64,000 nucleotides of DNA from Callipepla californica brunnescens (GCA_023055505.1 JALIRH010000045.1:1674001-1738000); one strand, 5' to 3'. Counted from the stretch's first letter, positions 35,601 through 48,830 are shown. Notes: a model not told the origin generated them from the letters alone. A program made the numbers and translations.

Positions 35601-38600
35601 TGCAGGGTGTTGGTGGTGCAAGGCTGAAGTGAACCTTCTCTTTTTCCAAAGGCCTCTTGTTACAAATTGCACATTCCCAGTGTGAGTTTGAGTGGTGGTG
35701 TTACCCCATTCCGATTGCTGTACCGCTAACCGTGTCATTTCTGTTACTACATCTGTTGTCAGCTGGGCCAGCAAACAGACTTTGAGATTAAAGTTGAATC
35801 AGTCCGATTATTTTGAGAGTGAGCAAAGTATAGACTTCATTCTTCTGGAGGATTGCTGCCTTCTGCTTTGCATTCCCTGGCAGAGATAGAATGTTCTGTC
35901 AGAAAATGTCTCCGGTGAGAAATAGCAGGCAAGGAATATTTTCTGTGGGATGGCATGAGCAACCTCGTGCTTTAAAGCTTGTTTATTAATTGCTTGTTAA
36001 TTGGGCAGCTTTTGGCAGAGCTTCTTTTTGGTATGGCCTCAGGAATTTTAATGGCGCATCAGTCAGCGCGTGGAGAAAAAATCCTCCAAAAACAGTGAAC
36101 TTTCAAAGGCTGCATCCCTTGGTGATGGGCTGAGTCGGTTACATTCTGGTTTTGGTCACTTACAGGCTCTGCAGTAACTTTGTTAACAGGAGGGCCATGC
36201 GTTGTGTTCTCCAGCTCCAGTGCAGTACGTTGATTTGCATCCCCACGCTCGCTGTCGGTGTTTTCAGACATGCCAAACCCCAGCAGGTATCAGGATTGAG
36301 GAGTGTGTTTTACACGTCATGTTTAAAGGCCTCTGAAAGGGATTCCCAACATGTTTTCATGCTGACTGAATGTTTTGTATGCAATGTTTTCACGAGCAGA
36401 GGGGCCATTGCATTCACTGGTCTCATAGATGTACCAGTACATGTTTTTATGTACGTAAATAAGCACAAGTTGCTCGTTGGTGGGTGGAGGGAAGTCTGAT
36501 TTTCCTCTGGTTGTGAGAAAACAGGTACTGCTGAACTGACTGAGCCCCTTGATTTTCATTCCTCTGCGTCCCCTTCTTTTGGTAATCAGTGGCTGAGCTT
36601 TCCTAGGAAAAGGATGTATTTCCCAAAGATATCTTTGTTTAACAGCATACCTTAAAGCAGCCAGAGGTGACATATAAACAGTGCAGTGGTAAAACTGAAG
36701 CACAGGAGGAGCCTTCAGCCTACAGAGCACAGACTTCCAGTTTGAGACGAGGAGCCCTGCATGCACACAGGGTTTTCTGTACCTCCTCTCACGTTCCTGG
36801 TCACCTTCCTCGACAGGTGGAAGGGGATGCTGCTCCCTGAATGAGCTTTAACATCTACCTGGCCAACTGGCTGCCATTTTGGCAACCTGGTAAGTGAAGG
36901 TGAAACCATGCAGCAGATTTTCTTGTCCCCTGACCTGGCATGTTCTCTGTCTGGCTTGCTGAGCATCATTCCCACAGAAATGTCAGGACGAACTGCTGTA
37001 GAATGGAGGAGGAGAAGGAGGGCTGCTACTTGGCTTCTTCTCCCTCCTCTAGCTTTGCACCTCCTTACTTCTGTTTCCAAGAAAATAAGTGCAGTAACAG
37101 TAATTCCATGGGAAACATGTTGTAACATAGGAATTGGCACATCTTCCTAGGGGAGAAAAATGGCTCTGAACCACATATATATATATTTTCTTTCCCAAAC
37201 TAGGTGGTAAATGTTTTGGCAGAAACTTAATACGAGCTTGGAGACACGCTTTTTTGGGGGGATGAGACCAGTCATAGACACCGTGGTGTCACGGTGTCTA
37301 TGGAGAGCAGTGTCCTGCTGCTGTTACATTAGGATTCAATGGCAAGAGGTGGGAAGTGTTGCTTCTGACCCATGCGTGCTGCAGCTGTGGGTCCTAGTGC
37401 TGCCTGCCCTCCGAGCTCCGCTTGTTGTGTCTTCCATATCACTGCTAAAAATTGCCCATCCTTTTGTTTTCCCTCCAGTACAGCGCATGGTTTCAGAGCG
37501 TGGAACCAGTGAGCAAAAATATTGTGGAGCCCTTAGGAGTGCTGTGCACCTATCACCAGGCAATACGAGCAAGGGACTGGAGGGTTAAACCGCATAACTC
37601 ATCCTGCTTTTCACCCCTTAAGTGCACACATTGTTGTGTAAACATAAGTACTGTACACATAATGTGCTCTGCAGTTCTGCTGTGTCTTTGTCCTTCTGTG
37701 GGAGCTGCTATTGCTGGATTGGGTTTCCTTCAGTTCCAGCAGGTCTCCATGCTTAGCACAGAAGCAAGCTGCTGGAGGATCACAGTGTAACAAAGGTGTT
37801 GTGCAGAGTGGAGATGTGAGGTTCAGGCAGTGATAGTAACGCTGGACCAGGGCCTTCATCTGCAGTGGGTGCTTGGAGTGAGCAGCACTTTGGTATGGTC
37901 ATCAGTCGTGCATGTCTCCCACTCGTTCTGGGGGAGGGACACCATCAGGCTGGTGAGTGTACCGAGTGAGTCATGCTTGTGCACATCAGGCTTCCTTTAA
38001 TCAGGTCTATCTGAGCAGCACACAGGCTTTTATTTAGAACATGGAAACACAGCCTGTAGCAGAGTAAGTCTACATGTTGCATTGTATCTGTTAAGGATCT
38101 TCTCCTCCATCCATGTTCAGTGTTGGGAAATGTCTTTAAGTAGTGAAGAACACGAAGGCAAAGGCTAAATTGTATCTTGAACCAAATGCAAGCACTTCCT
38201 AATGAAAGCTAGGCAGAGAGGAGACAAAACCACATGGAACACACAAAAATGGGATGTGAATCCTGAATACCGCATAAATTAAAGGTCTGTGCTGCTGCTT
38301 TAGTTTTCAAGTACCACTTTAAGGCACAGCTTTAAACTAGAGTCACTGCTGGGTATGTCTGTAGTTCAGAATTGGAAGCAGAGCATCCAGCAGCCATGCC
38401 AGGGCCCGCTCCGTCTGGGCATGTCCTGTGGAGTGTATTTTGTGTTGCTTTGCCATCAGATTCTTCATCCACTGCATCTTCTCTGAGGTGCTGATGCGTG
38501 CTCTGTCCCCGTGTGCCATCAGACCTCCTTCAGCTCCCCCAGGTTCCCAGTCCTCCTGGTACCCATACTGTCATTGTGCTGCCTTGGTGCTTCTTCCTTT

Positions 38601-39229
38601 GTTCTGAGCCTTTCCGTGCACTTGGAGTAGCTGTCCAAGCAGAGTTGCTGTTGTTTTCTAGAAACAATTCTTAAAAGTGAACGTTACTTCAAGCCACTTT
38701 CCAATTCAGAATGCCAGATATCCTCCTGCGTACGTTTCGTATGGATTTATGTGCTCCTTTGGGTCTGTTAGACTGTACCTTTTTGGGTCTGACTCTTATT
38801 TGTGCAGCACATTTTTATCTAGTGCGCGCTGCTCTGCTCCTCTGAAGCCGAATATAAATAATGGAACGTCCAGGGCTTGCTGGCACAAGTCAGCAGAGAG
38901 CTGCATTTCCTGAGGCGCTGCTTCAGAGCCCTGCTTGGCTTTTCAGTCCGTTGTGCAGGTATTTTACGTACAGCTCCGTGTGGGCCTCGGTGCTGAGCCT
39001 CCTCTGTCGTCTGTCCATAGGTACGCAGACCTGAGCTGAAGCGGTGCGTGCGCAGTGCAAACAAAGGTTAAACCGATTTCCTTTGCACTGCCATCTCTTC
39101 CTGAAAGGCAGAGATAGGATAGCGGAGCAGCCTGCCTGCAGCAGGGAGCGGTGTTTCTGTCCCGAAGCGTGCTGGGCCGTGGCCAAACAAACACCTGCTT
39201 CCCATGGCCGGGGCCTTTGGCATATAAAG
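32641..39229. other. Unannotated DNA with one perfect hairpin
   Basis: About 6.6 kb. No exon could be recognised; the longest minus-strand frames, near 36.3-37.1 kb (141-147 codons), lack domains. A perfect 13-bp hairpin lies at 37,273-37,302. A short (TA) run occurs near 37,172-37,184. Confidence 0.5.
37273..37302. repeat. Perfect 13-bp stem-loop
   Basis: CATAGACACCGTG and its exact reverse complement CACGGTGTCTATG, separated by the four bases GTGT. Too short for a typical pre-miRNA and not followed by a T run, so neither a microRNA nor a Pol III terminator is suggested. Confidence 0.95.
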
Positions 39230-39560
39230 CAAAAACAATTGAAAAACGGGCACTGATTTAGGAACCCTCATGGCATACAAAATCAATCTGAAGGCACAGT
39301 CAGCAGCAGTCCCCTCCAGGGATTGTGTCGAGTTGGTTTTCCCTTGTAGACTGCCTTCAGATCACTCTCCCGAAGGGTGCTGTGGAAGTAAAACGAGTGC
39401 CTGATTGGTTTGAAGCGAATCCCTGAAATTCTGGCTTCTGTTTCAACAAATGGCACGTCTGAATTTTCCCGCTTTGGGGATCAAACCGGATATATCACAG
39501 GCGGAATGAAATTAATTTTCATACACGCAGTAGTTCATTAGGAGCAGTGTCACGTGTGCA
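39230..39560. promoter_or_regulatory. Candidate conserved non-coding element
   Basis: High-complexity, repeat-free sequence with AT-rich homeodomain-like sites (GAAATTAATTTTCAT near 39,507-39,521) just before the poly-T tract. No open frame of note. Texture-based call only. Confidence 0.18.
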
Positions 39561-39577
39561 TGCATAGCCCGCCCACA

Positions 39578-39599
39578 TTTTTTTTTTTTTTTTTTTTTT
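39578..39599. repeat. Poly-T tract, 22 T
   Basis: Uninterrupted T run 33 bp left of an antisense CR1. CR1 does not end in poly-A, so this tract is probably independent of it. Confidence 0.95.
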
Positions 39600-39631
39600 G
39601 CTGCAACTCTTTTCACGTGTGAGTGAAAATA

Positions 39632-40022
39632 AAATCGCAGTCACAGAACTGCAGAGGTTGGAAGGGACCTCTGGAGCTCACGGAGCCCAAGCCCTGCTCA
39701 GCAGCTCCCTGCAGCAGGTCGCACAGGTCGGTGTGCAGATGGGTCTGGAATATCTCCAGAGAAGAACACCCCCCACCTCCCTGTGCAGCCCATTCCAGTG
39801 CTCCGTCACCTCAATGCAAAGAAGTTCTTCCACATATTGCATGTGGAGCTTGCTGTGCTTCAGTTTGTGCCCATTTCCCCTTGTCCTGTCCCCACAGACC
39901 GTTGAAAAGAGGTTGGCCGTGTCCTTCTGTTTCCCACACCTAAGATATTTATAAACATTAATCAGATTCCCTCTCAGACTTCTTTTCTCAAGGCTGAACA
40001 GCCCCAGGTCACTCAGTGCTCC
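39632..40022 (-). repeat. CR1 LINE 3' fragment, about 390 bp
   Basis: Antisense CR1: ATCGCAGTCACAGAACTGCA, GAGGTTGGAAGGGACCTCTG, then CCCACCTCCCTGTGCAGCCC, ATTCCAGTGCTCCGTCACC, TTTGTGCCCATTTCCCCTTG, TCCTGTCCCCACAG and AAGGCTGAACAGCCCCAGGT. It covers the 3' UTR and end of the coding region and has no intact frame. Confidence 0.95.
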
Positions 40023-42423
40023 ACAAAACACTCATCGAGCTCCTTATTACAGCAGGCAGTAATGGGAAGTGTTTCTGGTACTGCGTGCAGGTTGAGCTTT
40101 GACATGTACAGCCCAGCGCTGGCGCTGGGGACCAAGGCATGCTCACCAGCTGATGCTTTGCCCAGCAGCGTGGGTCAGAGTAACTGCAGAGGCAACAGTT
40201 TGGCTTGCTGCACCTGAGATCCGGGCTCTAGTGCTCTGGCAGTGCCTTGCATGTGGAATTCAGGTAGGAGCTGAGCTTTGCAGGCACTGTTCTGACTGAA
40301 TCCCGTGAGGCCGTGCAGAGCTGAAGATGGAGATCTCTGCCTTTGTGCTAAAGAAGCAGCGTTTGCAATTGAGGGTCGCAGCAGTGCCCAGGGTGCAGGA
40401 TGCATTGTGTGGATGCACTCTGAGCAGTGGGGGTACTGGTGGCTGCGGGCTGAAGGGTCTGCCTGGTCACACAGCACCTTGTTTGTGTGCCTGTGTCTGG
40501 CCCCGTCCAGCAGGAACCATACGTGCATGCACTTGTTTGTTTGACTCCACGAGCAGCTTTGTAACCTGCTTTATTCCTATGTAGATTCAGGCAGCTGGTG
40601 GCTGGGTGGGACTCGCAGGGCTGCAGATGTCAGGCCTGAGCCAGCCCGCAGGATCCGTGGGGGCTGATGGCAGGAGCTGTGCGGACACCTCTGCTTCTGG
40701 AACAGAGTTCCTTTTTCTAATGCAGTCTCACAACGTTGCAGTGCAATTAGAGGAACAATTCCTGATCCTGCCTGCCTTTGCTACTGTTTTCAGATCTGCT
40801 TGGTGTCCTCTGTAAAGACACACGAGTGGTGTGATGAAACTGTGCATTTTCAGCTAAGTGCGGAACAAAACGACACCGCTTTGTCTGCTTCGGGGCAGTT
40901 CTCATTTGTTTCCATTCAGAATGGTTCTGAGTACACAAGGTGACCTTCCAAAGCTCTGTGCTGAGGCCGTGGATCTCAGGTCAGGTTGAGCCACTAGAGA
41001 GATTCATTTGTGTGCCCAGACATCATTACTGGTCCTGCTGATCCCTGCGGGGTCACTGCAGCACGTCTATAGATTGTCTATAAAGTTGGCCATTTTCCTT
41101 AAAAAAGAACGATGTGTATTTATTTTAGGAATAAAGTGGATGTTATCTCCTGCAAGATACAGCTGGGGAACGGTTAAGCCTTTTAATATCCCTAGGTGGG
41201 AATTAAGGAGCAAGAATGGATGCTTTATAAGGAATTACTGGTTATTATTACAGACTTCTGAGAAACAGACGTGAAATTAACAGTTGTGTGTCATTTCATT
41301 ACTGCTTTGGCAGTCTGCTTTCCTTTTCTTTAAGGGTAAGATGGTTGCTAGGGCTTTGTAGTGAATAACCTTTTTGTGTTCAGCTCGAGGCGGAGGATAA
41401 TTATTGTATAATTTTGGTTTCTGAGGCCATTTTAGACATTTTTGGGAAGAAAAGAGCTTCGCTTCTGCTGCTCCCTTCTTTGCCAGTTGCCCACCGTTGG
41501 CATGTTGCTGCGGCAGAAAGGGAACTCTGTCTGCCATGTGTGCTTGGTGTTTGCCTGAGGATCGGGGGATGAATGTGGCCTTGTTGCTGCAGGCTGCTCC
41601 TGTCCCGGTGCGTGTGGTGTCACCGCTGTGCAGAGGTGGTGGGCAGATCTGCTGGAAGCACAGGAGCTGCACGCTGGGTTACAGCTGGCATCTTGCGAAC
41701 CCGCAAAACACGTCGGTTTCGGAGGCAAATTTCCTTCTAGGAATGAAGTTTTCCTTTCTCACGTGGCCGGAGGGAACTTGCTCCCCAGCCAGACTGATCG
41801 TTAGGACTTAACAGCACTTCAGCCCTCCGTGCCATGCAGTGCAGTGCAGCTCCACGCTGTGGGGTGGCACGAGGTGGGACCTGCTGGGCCAGCGGGGTGT
41901 CCTGGACATGGGCTGCCTCACCTACGTCCCTCAGCAGCACAGCTGTGCCTCGTCCTGTGTGGTGCAGCTCCCTTCGTGGCCCCCCAGCTCTCTGGGGTCT
42001 GTGCTCCTTCTGCAGTCGCCGAGATTGGGTGGGCCCCATGTTTCCCTGCAGCTGCACAGTGAGGCTGCACAGTGCTGCTGACCCACGGCCTCCCTGCAGC
42101 TTGTGTCTGCACAGCACCGTCCTCCCAGAGCGTGTCAGTGCATTGCAGGAATGCTGTGCACATCTACTGTATGTTTTACTTCATTGTTGGACAAATGCTC
42201 GCGAACGGGCACGGCGGCTGTTATCTTTTCTTCCTTGCAAATTGCTTTGCTACACATTTAAAGTCTCAAACGATGCGGATGTGAACAACAGAAGTTAGCC
42301 TTGCTGGGAGCTATCTAGAATTGCAGACTGCATGTGTTTATGGGTTGGAAAATATTTAAAATGAGAGGAAACATATTCTTGCTTAAGGTGTGCCTCTAAA
42401 CTCAGGATCCATCACTTCTGCAC
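40023..42423. other. Unannotated DNA, GC-rich near its end
   Basis: No recognised gene. The 41,820-42,150 stretch is GC-rich and therefore open in several frames on both strands (up to 154 codons), with Cys/Ser-rich translations but no domain. I do not call it coding. Confidence 0.5.
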
Positions 42424-42511
42424 GTTGCTGTGGCAACGCTGCAATAGCAAGGGAGTTCCTTTTATGGCTGATTTCCGAGCAGGGAGCTGGCAGGCTGGGT
42501 TACTAAGCAAC
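42424..42511. promoter_or_regulatory. Paired RFX X-box motifs
   Basis: Two X-box-like imperfect palindromes lie 75 bp apart: GTTGCTGTGGCAAC (42,424-42,437) and GTTACTAAGCAAC (42,499-42,511). RFX winged-helix factors bind GTTRCC-N-GGYAAC-type sites, commonly in promoters of ciliary and MHC class II genes. No CpG island or exon is seen beside them, so a distal enhancer is as likely as a promoter. Confidence 0.4.
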
Positions 42512-44639
42512 CCCATCCTATGCTCCGGTAGCTAGGAGAGGCAGACAGTGCTTTGTAATAGTGCCTATGGTTCTGGTCCTATGTTCCTTCCATCCACTTC
42601 TTCTTTTTGGTGTGAAAATGGAGTGTGCTTACAGTTCTTGCCTTTGTAGGGCTGTTTTTCCCTCCACCCTGCTTTCTCTCACTCGAATGTTCAATGCGGT
42701 GACATTCATAGGAAGGAGAAGACAACGGCCCATTTATCTAACGAAAAATAAAGCAGAGTGTTCTATTCAACGTGTGATGCTGAAGAGTAATTAAAGTGAT
42801 GCCATCTGCGCAGTGTGAAAAGAGACACATCCTCGGCCTCCCAGGTTTGCAGCTCATCAGACGTCGCGCCGGAGCCCCGTGACGTGCAGGTGCTGGGGTC
42901 TGCTGGAGAGCTCTTCCAACCCCTGCTCTGACATGGGTTCCATCCAAAGTTTTCTCTTCCCTGTCCGTTGGTGATGAGCTGTCTGGTGGAGGAGGACATG
43001 GGTTCGTAAAGCTTAGGAAATCATTAAGAGCTGCATGGCGAAATGGAAACATGAAGCTGGGCTGAGTGTTTGCATTTGAGACCCATCCTTCCTGAGGTTC
43101 CCTGTCAGGTCCCCCCTGCTGACCTCAAACGTGGGGTCGGAGCCACAGCTGGGAGCTGCAGTGGGGGTCCACAGGTGAGCAGTGCAGTGCCCTCCTCGGA
43201 GCTGCGTGTGACTAACCTGAGGTCATGGTGAGCACGCTCATCTGCCATGAGATGAGGATTTACCTCTGACTTAGGGCTCTTCCAGGATGGCTGGAGAGGA
43301 GGGTTGGGTGTGGGCTGGGTCAGCTCTGAGCACCACCAGGAAGTTCACTGCGTGCTTCTTACAGCCTCCTTCCATATGGATTAACACATTCCTAATGTGT
43401 TTGCCTGTATCCAGGGAGTGCACGGGATCGTGAGCAGCCCAAGGGGCCATGCGTCGGCCTCTTGTTGGGTCATTGAGCACGTGATGTTCCAGTCAGGCTG
43501 TTAATGACCTATGTGGAGGCAGTTCTTTCCGTCCTCTAAACAAGGAAATAAGCAGCGAGGACTGATAGATTGTGATAGATTTGGTGCTGCAGAGGACTTG
43601 TAACCCCTTATCTCTGGTGACCTTCCTGCAGTGTGTTTCAAAATACAGCACGGAAGAGTGCACAGATTGAGCTGCAGTTGGACCATGGGACGTTGTTGGT
43701 CTGTGGGGTGCTGGGTTTGGCACCGTGTCCATCCCTCCTGCTCCGATGGCTCTGCCACTGTCACTGCTTTTCATTGGGATTAAAGAAGAAATGCAAACTG
43801 AGCCTAAAGCATCTGTTGGAATGTTTATAGGTCCCTCCTCAGCTTGGCTGCAGCATTCATGTGTCCCAAACCTTGGGGTTAATTGGCATGTGTACTTCTA
43901 GAAGCAAACATTTTTGGTTACACAGATTTTATTGGTTGTTTGGGATCTTTTGTTAGACAATATATTAGAATTCATCTGGATGCGGCAAGACAGGTTCCCC
44001 AGTGGTTCACTTCAGCATCGCTCCAGTGTCTTGAAATGGGCAGTATTGACTTGCTACAACAACTGTAAATGTGGCCCTTCATATCTTGCACCGATGTTCT
44101 TGTAAACAGCACTCACACCGGCCCACAGCGACATTTAGCATTACTCAACCCTTGTAAAAATGACAAACTTTGGATCCACGCTGAGCTGGCTGTGACTACT
44201 CACATATGTCAGCGATAACAGAAGACGACACCTAAAGGTGCCCCACGTGCTTCGCTTCCAACACTCTGTCCTGTTGTCCGCGTGTGTAAATCCCCACTGG
44301 AGTGCTCCTTGTCAGGGGAGGTAATCTCGCACTGATGTGAAATGTGATGGTGTGAGGAGAGCCTTGTTATTTTGAGAGGATAGATGTTATTCCCTTGGAA
44401 CAAGCTGACCATCCCCATTGAGACAGAGTGCGGGTGCACAGCCTTGGCTGGAGCAGAGCGGGGCTGAGCTGCTTGTTCCATGTGGTTTCAGTCCTCTGCA
44501 GGAGTGGTTCTCCTTAATCTTTTGTAGTAAATGTCAGGTGAGGAAGTAACAGTTCTGAAGGTAACCATTTTCCATTTATCTTCGGTCTGTAATACGTGAG
44601 CAGATACTCACTGCCTGTGAATGCCCACTGCTGTCAGTC
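42512..44639. other. Unannotated DNA
   Basis: No gene, RNA or transposon recognised. Open frames are short and lack coding signatures. Confidence 0.5.
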
Positions 44640-45090
44640 CAACCTCAAATCTGTTCTGTTCTGCACTTCTGGAGAGATTCTGCCTGTATAATTAATTTAT
44701 CTGTAGATGATAAAGGACGGAGCGGCAGGGAATTAACATCTGCCTTCAGTTTATTAGTTGGATTGTAAATATTTGATCGCAGCGAGGCTGAAGATTCACT
44801 AGCCGTGTGATACGGTGCTGTGAAACGGTTGCAGTGTCTGAAATCAATCAGATGGAAAAACGTCCTTATGTTTATGAGGGACCGATAACGGCACGTGCAC
44901 GGCCCAAGTGGCACATATTATCCCGTGATATTACTTACCGTCTAGGAAAGGGATCTGAGGCTCCAGATAAGAGGGAGAAGACAAAGATTAGTTTAATCCC
45001 TTTGGTAAACATCCGCCATAGCAGGGCGAGGCACCAGCACAGAGTGAAGCTTGTAATGCTTATTTATTTCCCTTCCTGCACAGGAAGAAA
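44640..45090. promoter_or_regulatory. Candidate conserved non-coding element
   Basis: Repeat-free, high-complexity segment with a GATA site (AGATAAG, 44,965-44,971), a forkhead site (GTAAACA, 45,005-45,011) and AT-rich homeodomain sites near 44,690. A 100-codon plus-strand frame overlaps it but has no recognisable domain. A conserved exon cannot be excluded. Confidence 0.25.
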
Positions 45091-46528
45091 TAAAGCTGAA
45101 ATAAGGTGATGAAGGTGCACTGTACAGCAGAATGCTCCTCTCCCCGCCGGGCTGCTCGTGCTCTGAGGACGTGGTTCAGGGAGGCCCTGCCATCCCCTGC
45201 CATATTGCCATCAAATAGCAGCAGCCACGTCTTGAGAAGTTCACCAAACAGCCGTAAGATCGAGACGCTGCAGATTTATTTCTCAGTATTTCTTTGTGGG
45301 TGTCGTGGGTTCGCCTCGTGGTGAGCGCAGTTGAAATTCTGCCCTGATTTGCTATGCAAATTAGGCCGTTAGGTTCAATCAGTGTGCTTGTAAGTGAGTG
45401 TGCTAGGCCAGGTGGGTTGCAGGGGGCACAAACCCTCCTGGTGAGACTTTCGCATTTGAGTGAATTGCATTAGCAGCCCCACTCTTTTATCGGGTGGGGG
45501 TACCCCCTGTGTCTCTGCAGTGCGTCCCTGGTTCTGTGGGGATCTCTTCGGTTGACATAATGAATTTTGAGCAAGAAGAACACAGCGTCAGAAGCCGAGG
45601 CACACAGGGAGCGGGTGGCTGGGAGCCAGGGTGCGTCAGCTTGGGGAAAAATAACAAAAAGAGCAGAACTGGGGCAAATACTTCTCTGCTGTTTTGCCAA
45701 AGGGTTCCTTTTCCCCTCAGATGTAAGGCAGGCGGCGGCAGCGCTGCCTGTGGTAGCTCCGTGCTGGGTGCAGTATGCCAAGGGACAGCAGAAAGCTTTG
45801 TGAGCCAGTGCTGTCCGAGGAGGCTGCTTCCTCTGCAGTTATTTGCAGCTTGTTTTTGAGAAAAGCACACACGCTGCCCACTGAGTTTCCATTTTTGTTG
45901 TGGGGTCATATTATTGCTGCGTAATCCGTCATAGAACCGCGCAGGTTCTTCACTTAAGGTTGGATTAAAGGAAGAGGAGCGTGGTTAGCTACGCCTACGT
46001 TGTTATGTCTTTTGCCATAGCATAGATCTTAAAGATAATGTCGAGATACAATCTGTTTATCTGTATGTTAAGGTGTTCTCCAACCCCACTGCTCACTTGA
46101 GACTGCATTTCTGGAAGGCGTGAAGATCCTGCGGGGTAAAGTTTTCTCTTTTCCTTTCTGGAGATGTGGCCGTTGGTCTCCAAGAGTTCCAGAAGTGTTC
46201 TTCGGAGCAGGAACCTGAGATTTTGAACCCACTTTCAAATAGCCTAAAAACAGCCTCAGGGTCATGCTGCCACTGTTCAGAGTAATGCACTGGGCACGTA
46301 ACACCGGGGAAGCACTGCAAGTGTCACTTCCAAAACTAAAAGTTATTTTAATTTGGAAAACATTCCAGAGCTTGACAGCATTTCCCACGCATCTGTAACG
46401 CCTTCCAACTGGAAGAAACTGGGAAACAGTGGTGAAGTGTGAGCAGGGCAGGAGGGAAAGCTCAATCTGCAGCACGGGTCGTCTTTGGAAGCAATCTTCC
46501 TCTGTGTCCATTTGAAGTGAAAGAAAAG
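45091..46528. other. Unannotated DNA with an octamer motif
   Basis: A perfect POU octamer ATGCAAAT lies at 45,354-45,361, directly followed by TAGG. Nothing else is recognised. A minus-strand frame of 174 codons ends in the CR1 tail near 46.6 kb and is treated as chance. Confidence 0.45.
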
Positions 46529-46622
46529 CCTGGTGTAGGGAACCTGCTTTGGCAGGGGGTTGGACTCGATGATCTCTAGAGGTCCCTTCCAACCCCTATG
46601 ATTCTGTGATTCTGTAATTCTG
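46529..46622 (+). repeat. CR1 3'-end fragment
   Basis: Sense CR1 terminus: AACCTGCTTTGGCAGGGGGT, TGGACTCGATGATCTCTAGA, GGTCCCTTCCAACCCC and the octamer array ATGATTCTGTGATTCTGTAA. The well-kept tail suggests a fairly young avian insertion. Confidence 0.93.
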
Positions 46623-48589
46623 GGCTTATTTTTCTAATATAAAAAAAAAATACTTTTGTCAAAGTTTTTGGACTTTTTCCGTTCTCCTGGCAGTGCTGAT
46701 GCATAAAGGAAAGAAAAACTGCTTTTCCCATTCCCCCAAAAGAACAAATGAGAAGGCTGTAGGGAATGACACTGAAACGGTCAAAAATGCATGAGAGCTG
46801 CAAAGCCAAGGATTTAAACCACTGGAAAAGAGGGAACTGAGGTTCCCATTTTGTTTTATTCCTCACTTATGCCTGAGCTATCCTCGCTGTGGACCCCGTT
46901 TTCTTTGCCCTCTGCATAGGTATTCACACCAAGGTAATGCCTAGAACACATACAGCACTGCTGTACTGCCTACAGGAGTTGCAAGCTGCCAGCACACGGC
47001 CGCCTAATTGCACAGAGCCGAGGGAACAGTGTGCTGGGCTCGTGTTTTCCAGCTGTTATCTTTTCATGGTGTTTTTCACTTGTTTGCCTGCCGTTGTGTG
47101 TTTGCACTGTGCTGTCACAGGGCAGCAGAGCTGCGGTGTTGGCAGTGGAGCCGCAGCAGACGTGGCTCAGTTATTGGTGTAAAGAACCTTTGGCTTTTTG
47201 ACAGTACTGAATGCATTTGTCATGAGCACTTAGCAAGAACAGCATCCGGAGGGCCGGTTGGAAGCAGGGAGAAGGGGAGGACCGACACTGCACGTGGATG
47301 AAATTGTTCACTGCAAGGCCAAAATTGCTTTAGATTGGCAGCTCCGACCCTCAATAGCTGTCCCCAAAGCTCATCTGCTCCGCTCCATGTTCAGAAATCA
47401 TTGCTTGCCGTGCTCTTGTTGCTGATGAAGTTAATGTATGGCTCGTGGTCATGCAAAGTCAGTTTTGAGTACTCCCCAGAAGATTTCATGTTTGTGGGGA
47501 AAACAAAAGGGAATGTTGCTAAAGCTATGCTGTGTGCTGTAACCAAATGCAGAGAGCTGTAGGAGCTCTGGCTGCTGTTGGTGTCTGGCAGGGGCTTCTG
47601 TGTGCTCATCTGCTCCACCTTCATCAGTGGGAGTCACTGAAGACACCATGGGAAGTGGCAGTGCACGCTCAGGCTGTGCTGCTGCTGCTGGTGGTGTTTG
47701 CTGAACAGTGACTGATTTCATGGCATTCACTGGAGAGTGGTTTTACCAACACCAGTAATACTCTGGTGCTGTAAATGAGGGGAATTCGGGGCTGTAGCAC
47801 TGGTGTTTGTCAGCTGATGGACTTCTCCTGTGTTGGAAGGGAATACAGAAGATATAGAACAGTTAGAATGTGGCTCTTGTGGCTGGGGGGGAGGGCTGCA
47901 TCGTGCTGACTTATTCTGTGGCCAAGGCAGAGCCCACCTGGGGAAGCCTCAGCGCCTATCAGCCCATGTCATCTCTGCCCCTCCTGCAGGACAGTTACCG
48001 TGGGGGTTTTATGGGCAGCTGTAAATGAGCATTTGAGAAAGTTGGAGAGATATCCCTAATGCGTGCGATTTGGCCAGAGGGGAAAAAAATGTCTTATTTC
48101 ATGGAGTTGTTATGAAGCTTATTTAGAGGATGGTCATTAAAGTAGCCATACCTGCTGTTCTGAAAGCTAATGACCTAAGGAATTAGAGCAAGTGCACTAA
48201 TAGGTATGCAGGGAAGGTAGCACTGGCAGACCAACCACGGGGGCCAACGCTGGAGCAGATGGACGGTTCTCCAGTGGCTCTGGAATTCCCTTTAAAGCCA
48301 AGGGAGCTCTGATGTCTGTTGGAACAGCTCCATGATCTCAGCTTCGGCTTTGAAGGCCAACAGGGACCGTTGACATTCCTGGTGTGAGCTCTGGGAAGGC
48401 ACGCACACCGCAGGGCAGGGCGGCTTCTCTGTGATGCAAATCCCATGGAGAGGAAGGAGCCCGCAGGGTGCAGAGCAGGAGGGCTGCACTGCGGGCTCTG
48501 CTCGTGGTCCTCCAACATTTGTCTGGCGTGTTGTCTTGTTCCTCTCAGAGGGTGAGGAAGAGGTGATGCTCTGCCCTCTGCCTACCATG
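46623..48589. other. Unannotated DNA
   Basis: No gene or transposon recognised. Open frames are under about 115 codons and lack recognisable domains. Confidence 0.5.
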
Positions 48590-48830
48590 GCTGAGGAGAG
48601 GTAGCCTGCGAGAAAGGTTAATCTGAACGTTATCATCCTATCCCATACTGCGATAGAAATGCTTTTTAAAGCTCGAACGCTTATTTTTAGGGTTGACAAT
48701 ACGCAGCTCTCTTTATTGGCCCACAGAAAAGTAAAAATAGACGGAGGGGGATCGTGCAGATGTATGTGAATAATTCTTGGCAAAACCTGCGATATATTCC
48801 TCAAACACTCGGTCTTAAGACATTTCTCTT
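48590..48830. promoter_or_regulatory. Candidate conserved non-coding element
   Basis: Repeat-free segment (GAAAGGTTAATCTGAACG, CTTATTTTTAGGGTTGAC, AAAGTAAAAATAGACGG) with MEF2-like AT-rich blocks such as CTTATTTTTAG. Overlaps a 170-codon minus-strand frame without domains. Texture-based call only. Confidence 0.18.

Noticed and set aside
41834..42298. Cys/Ser-rich 154-codon plus-strand frame
   Set aside because: GC-rich sequence is open in several frames on both strands here; the cysteine pattern is irregular and does not fit a zinc finger or defensin.
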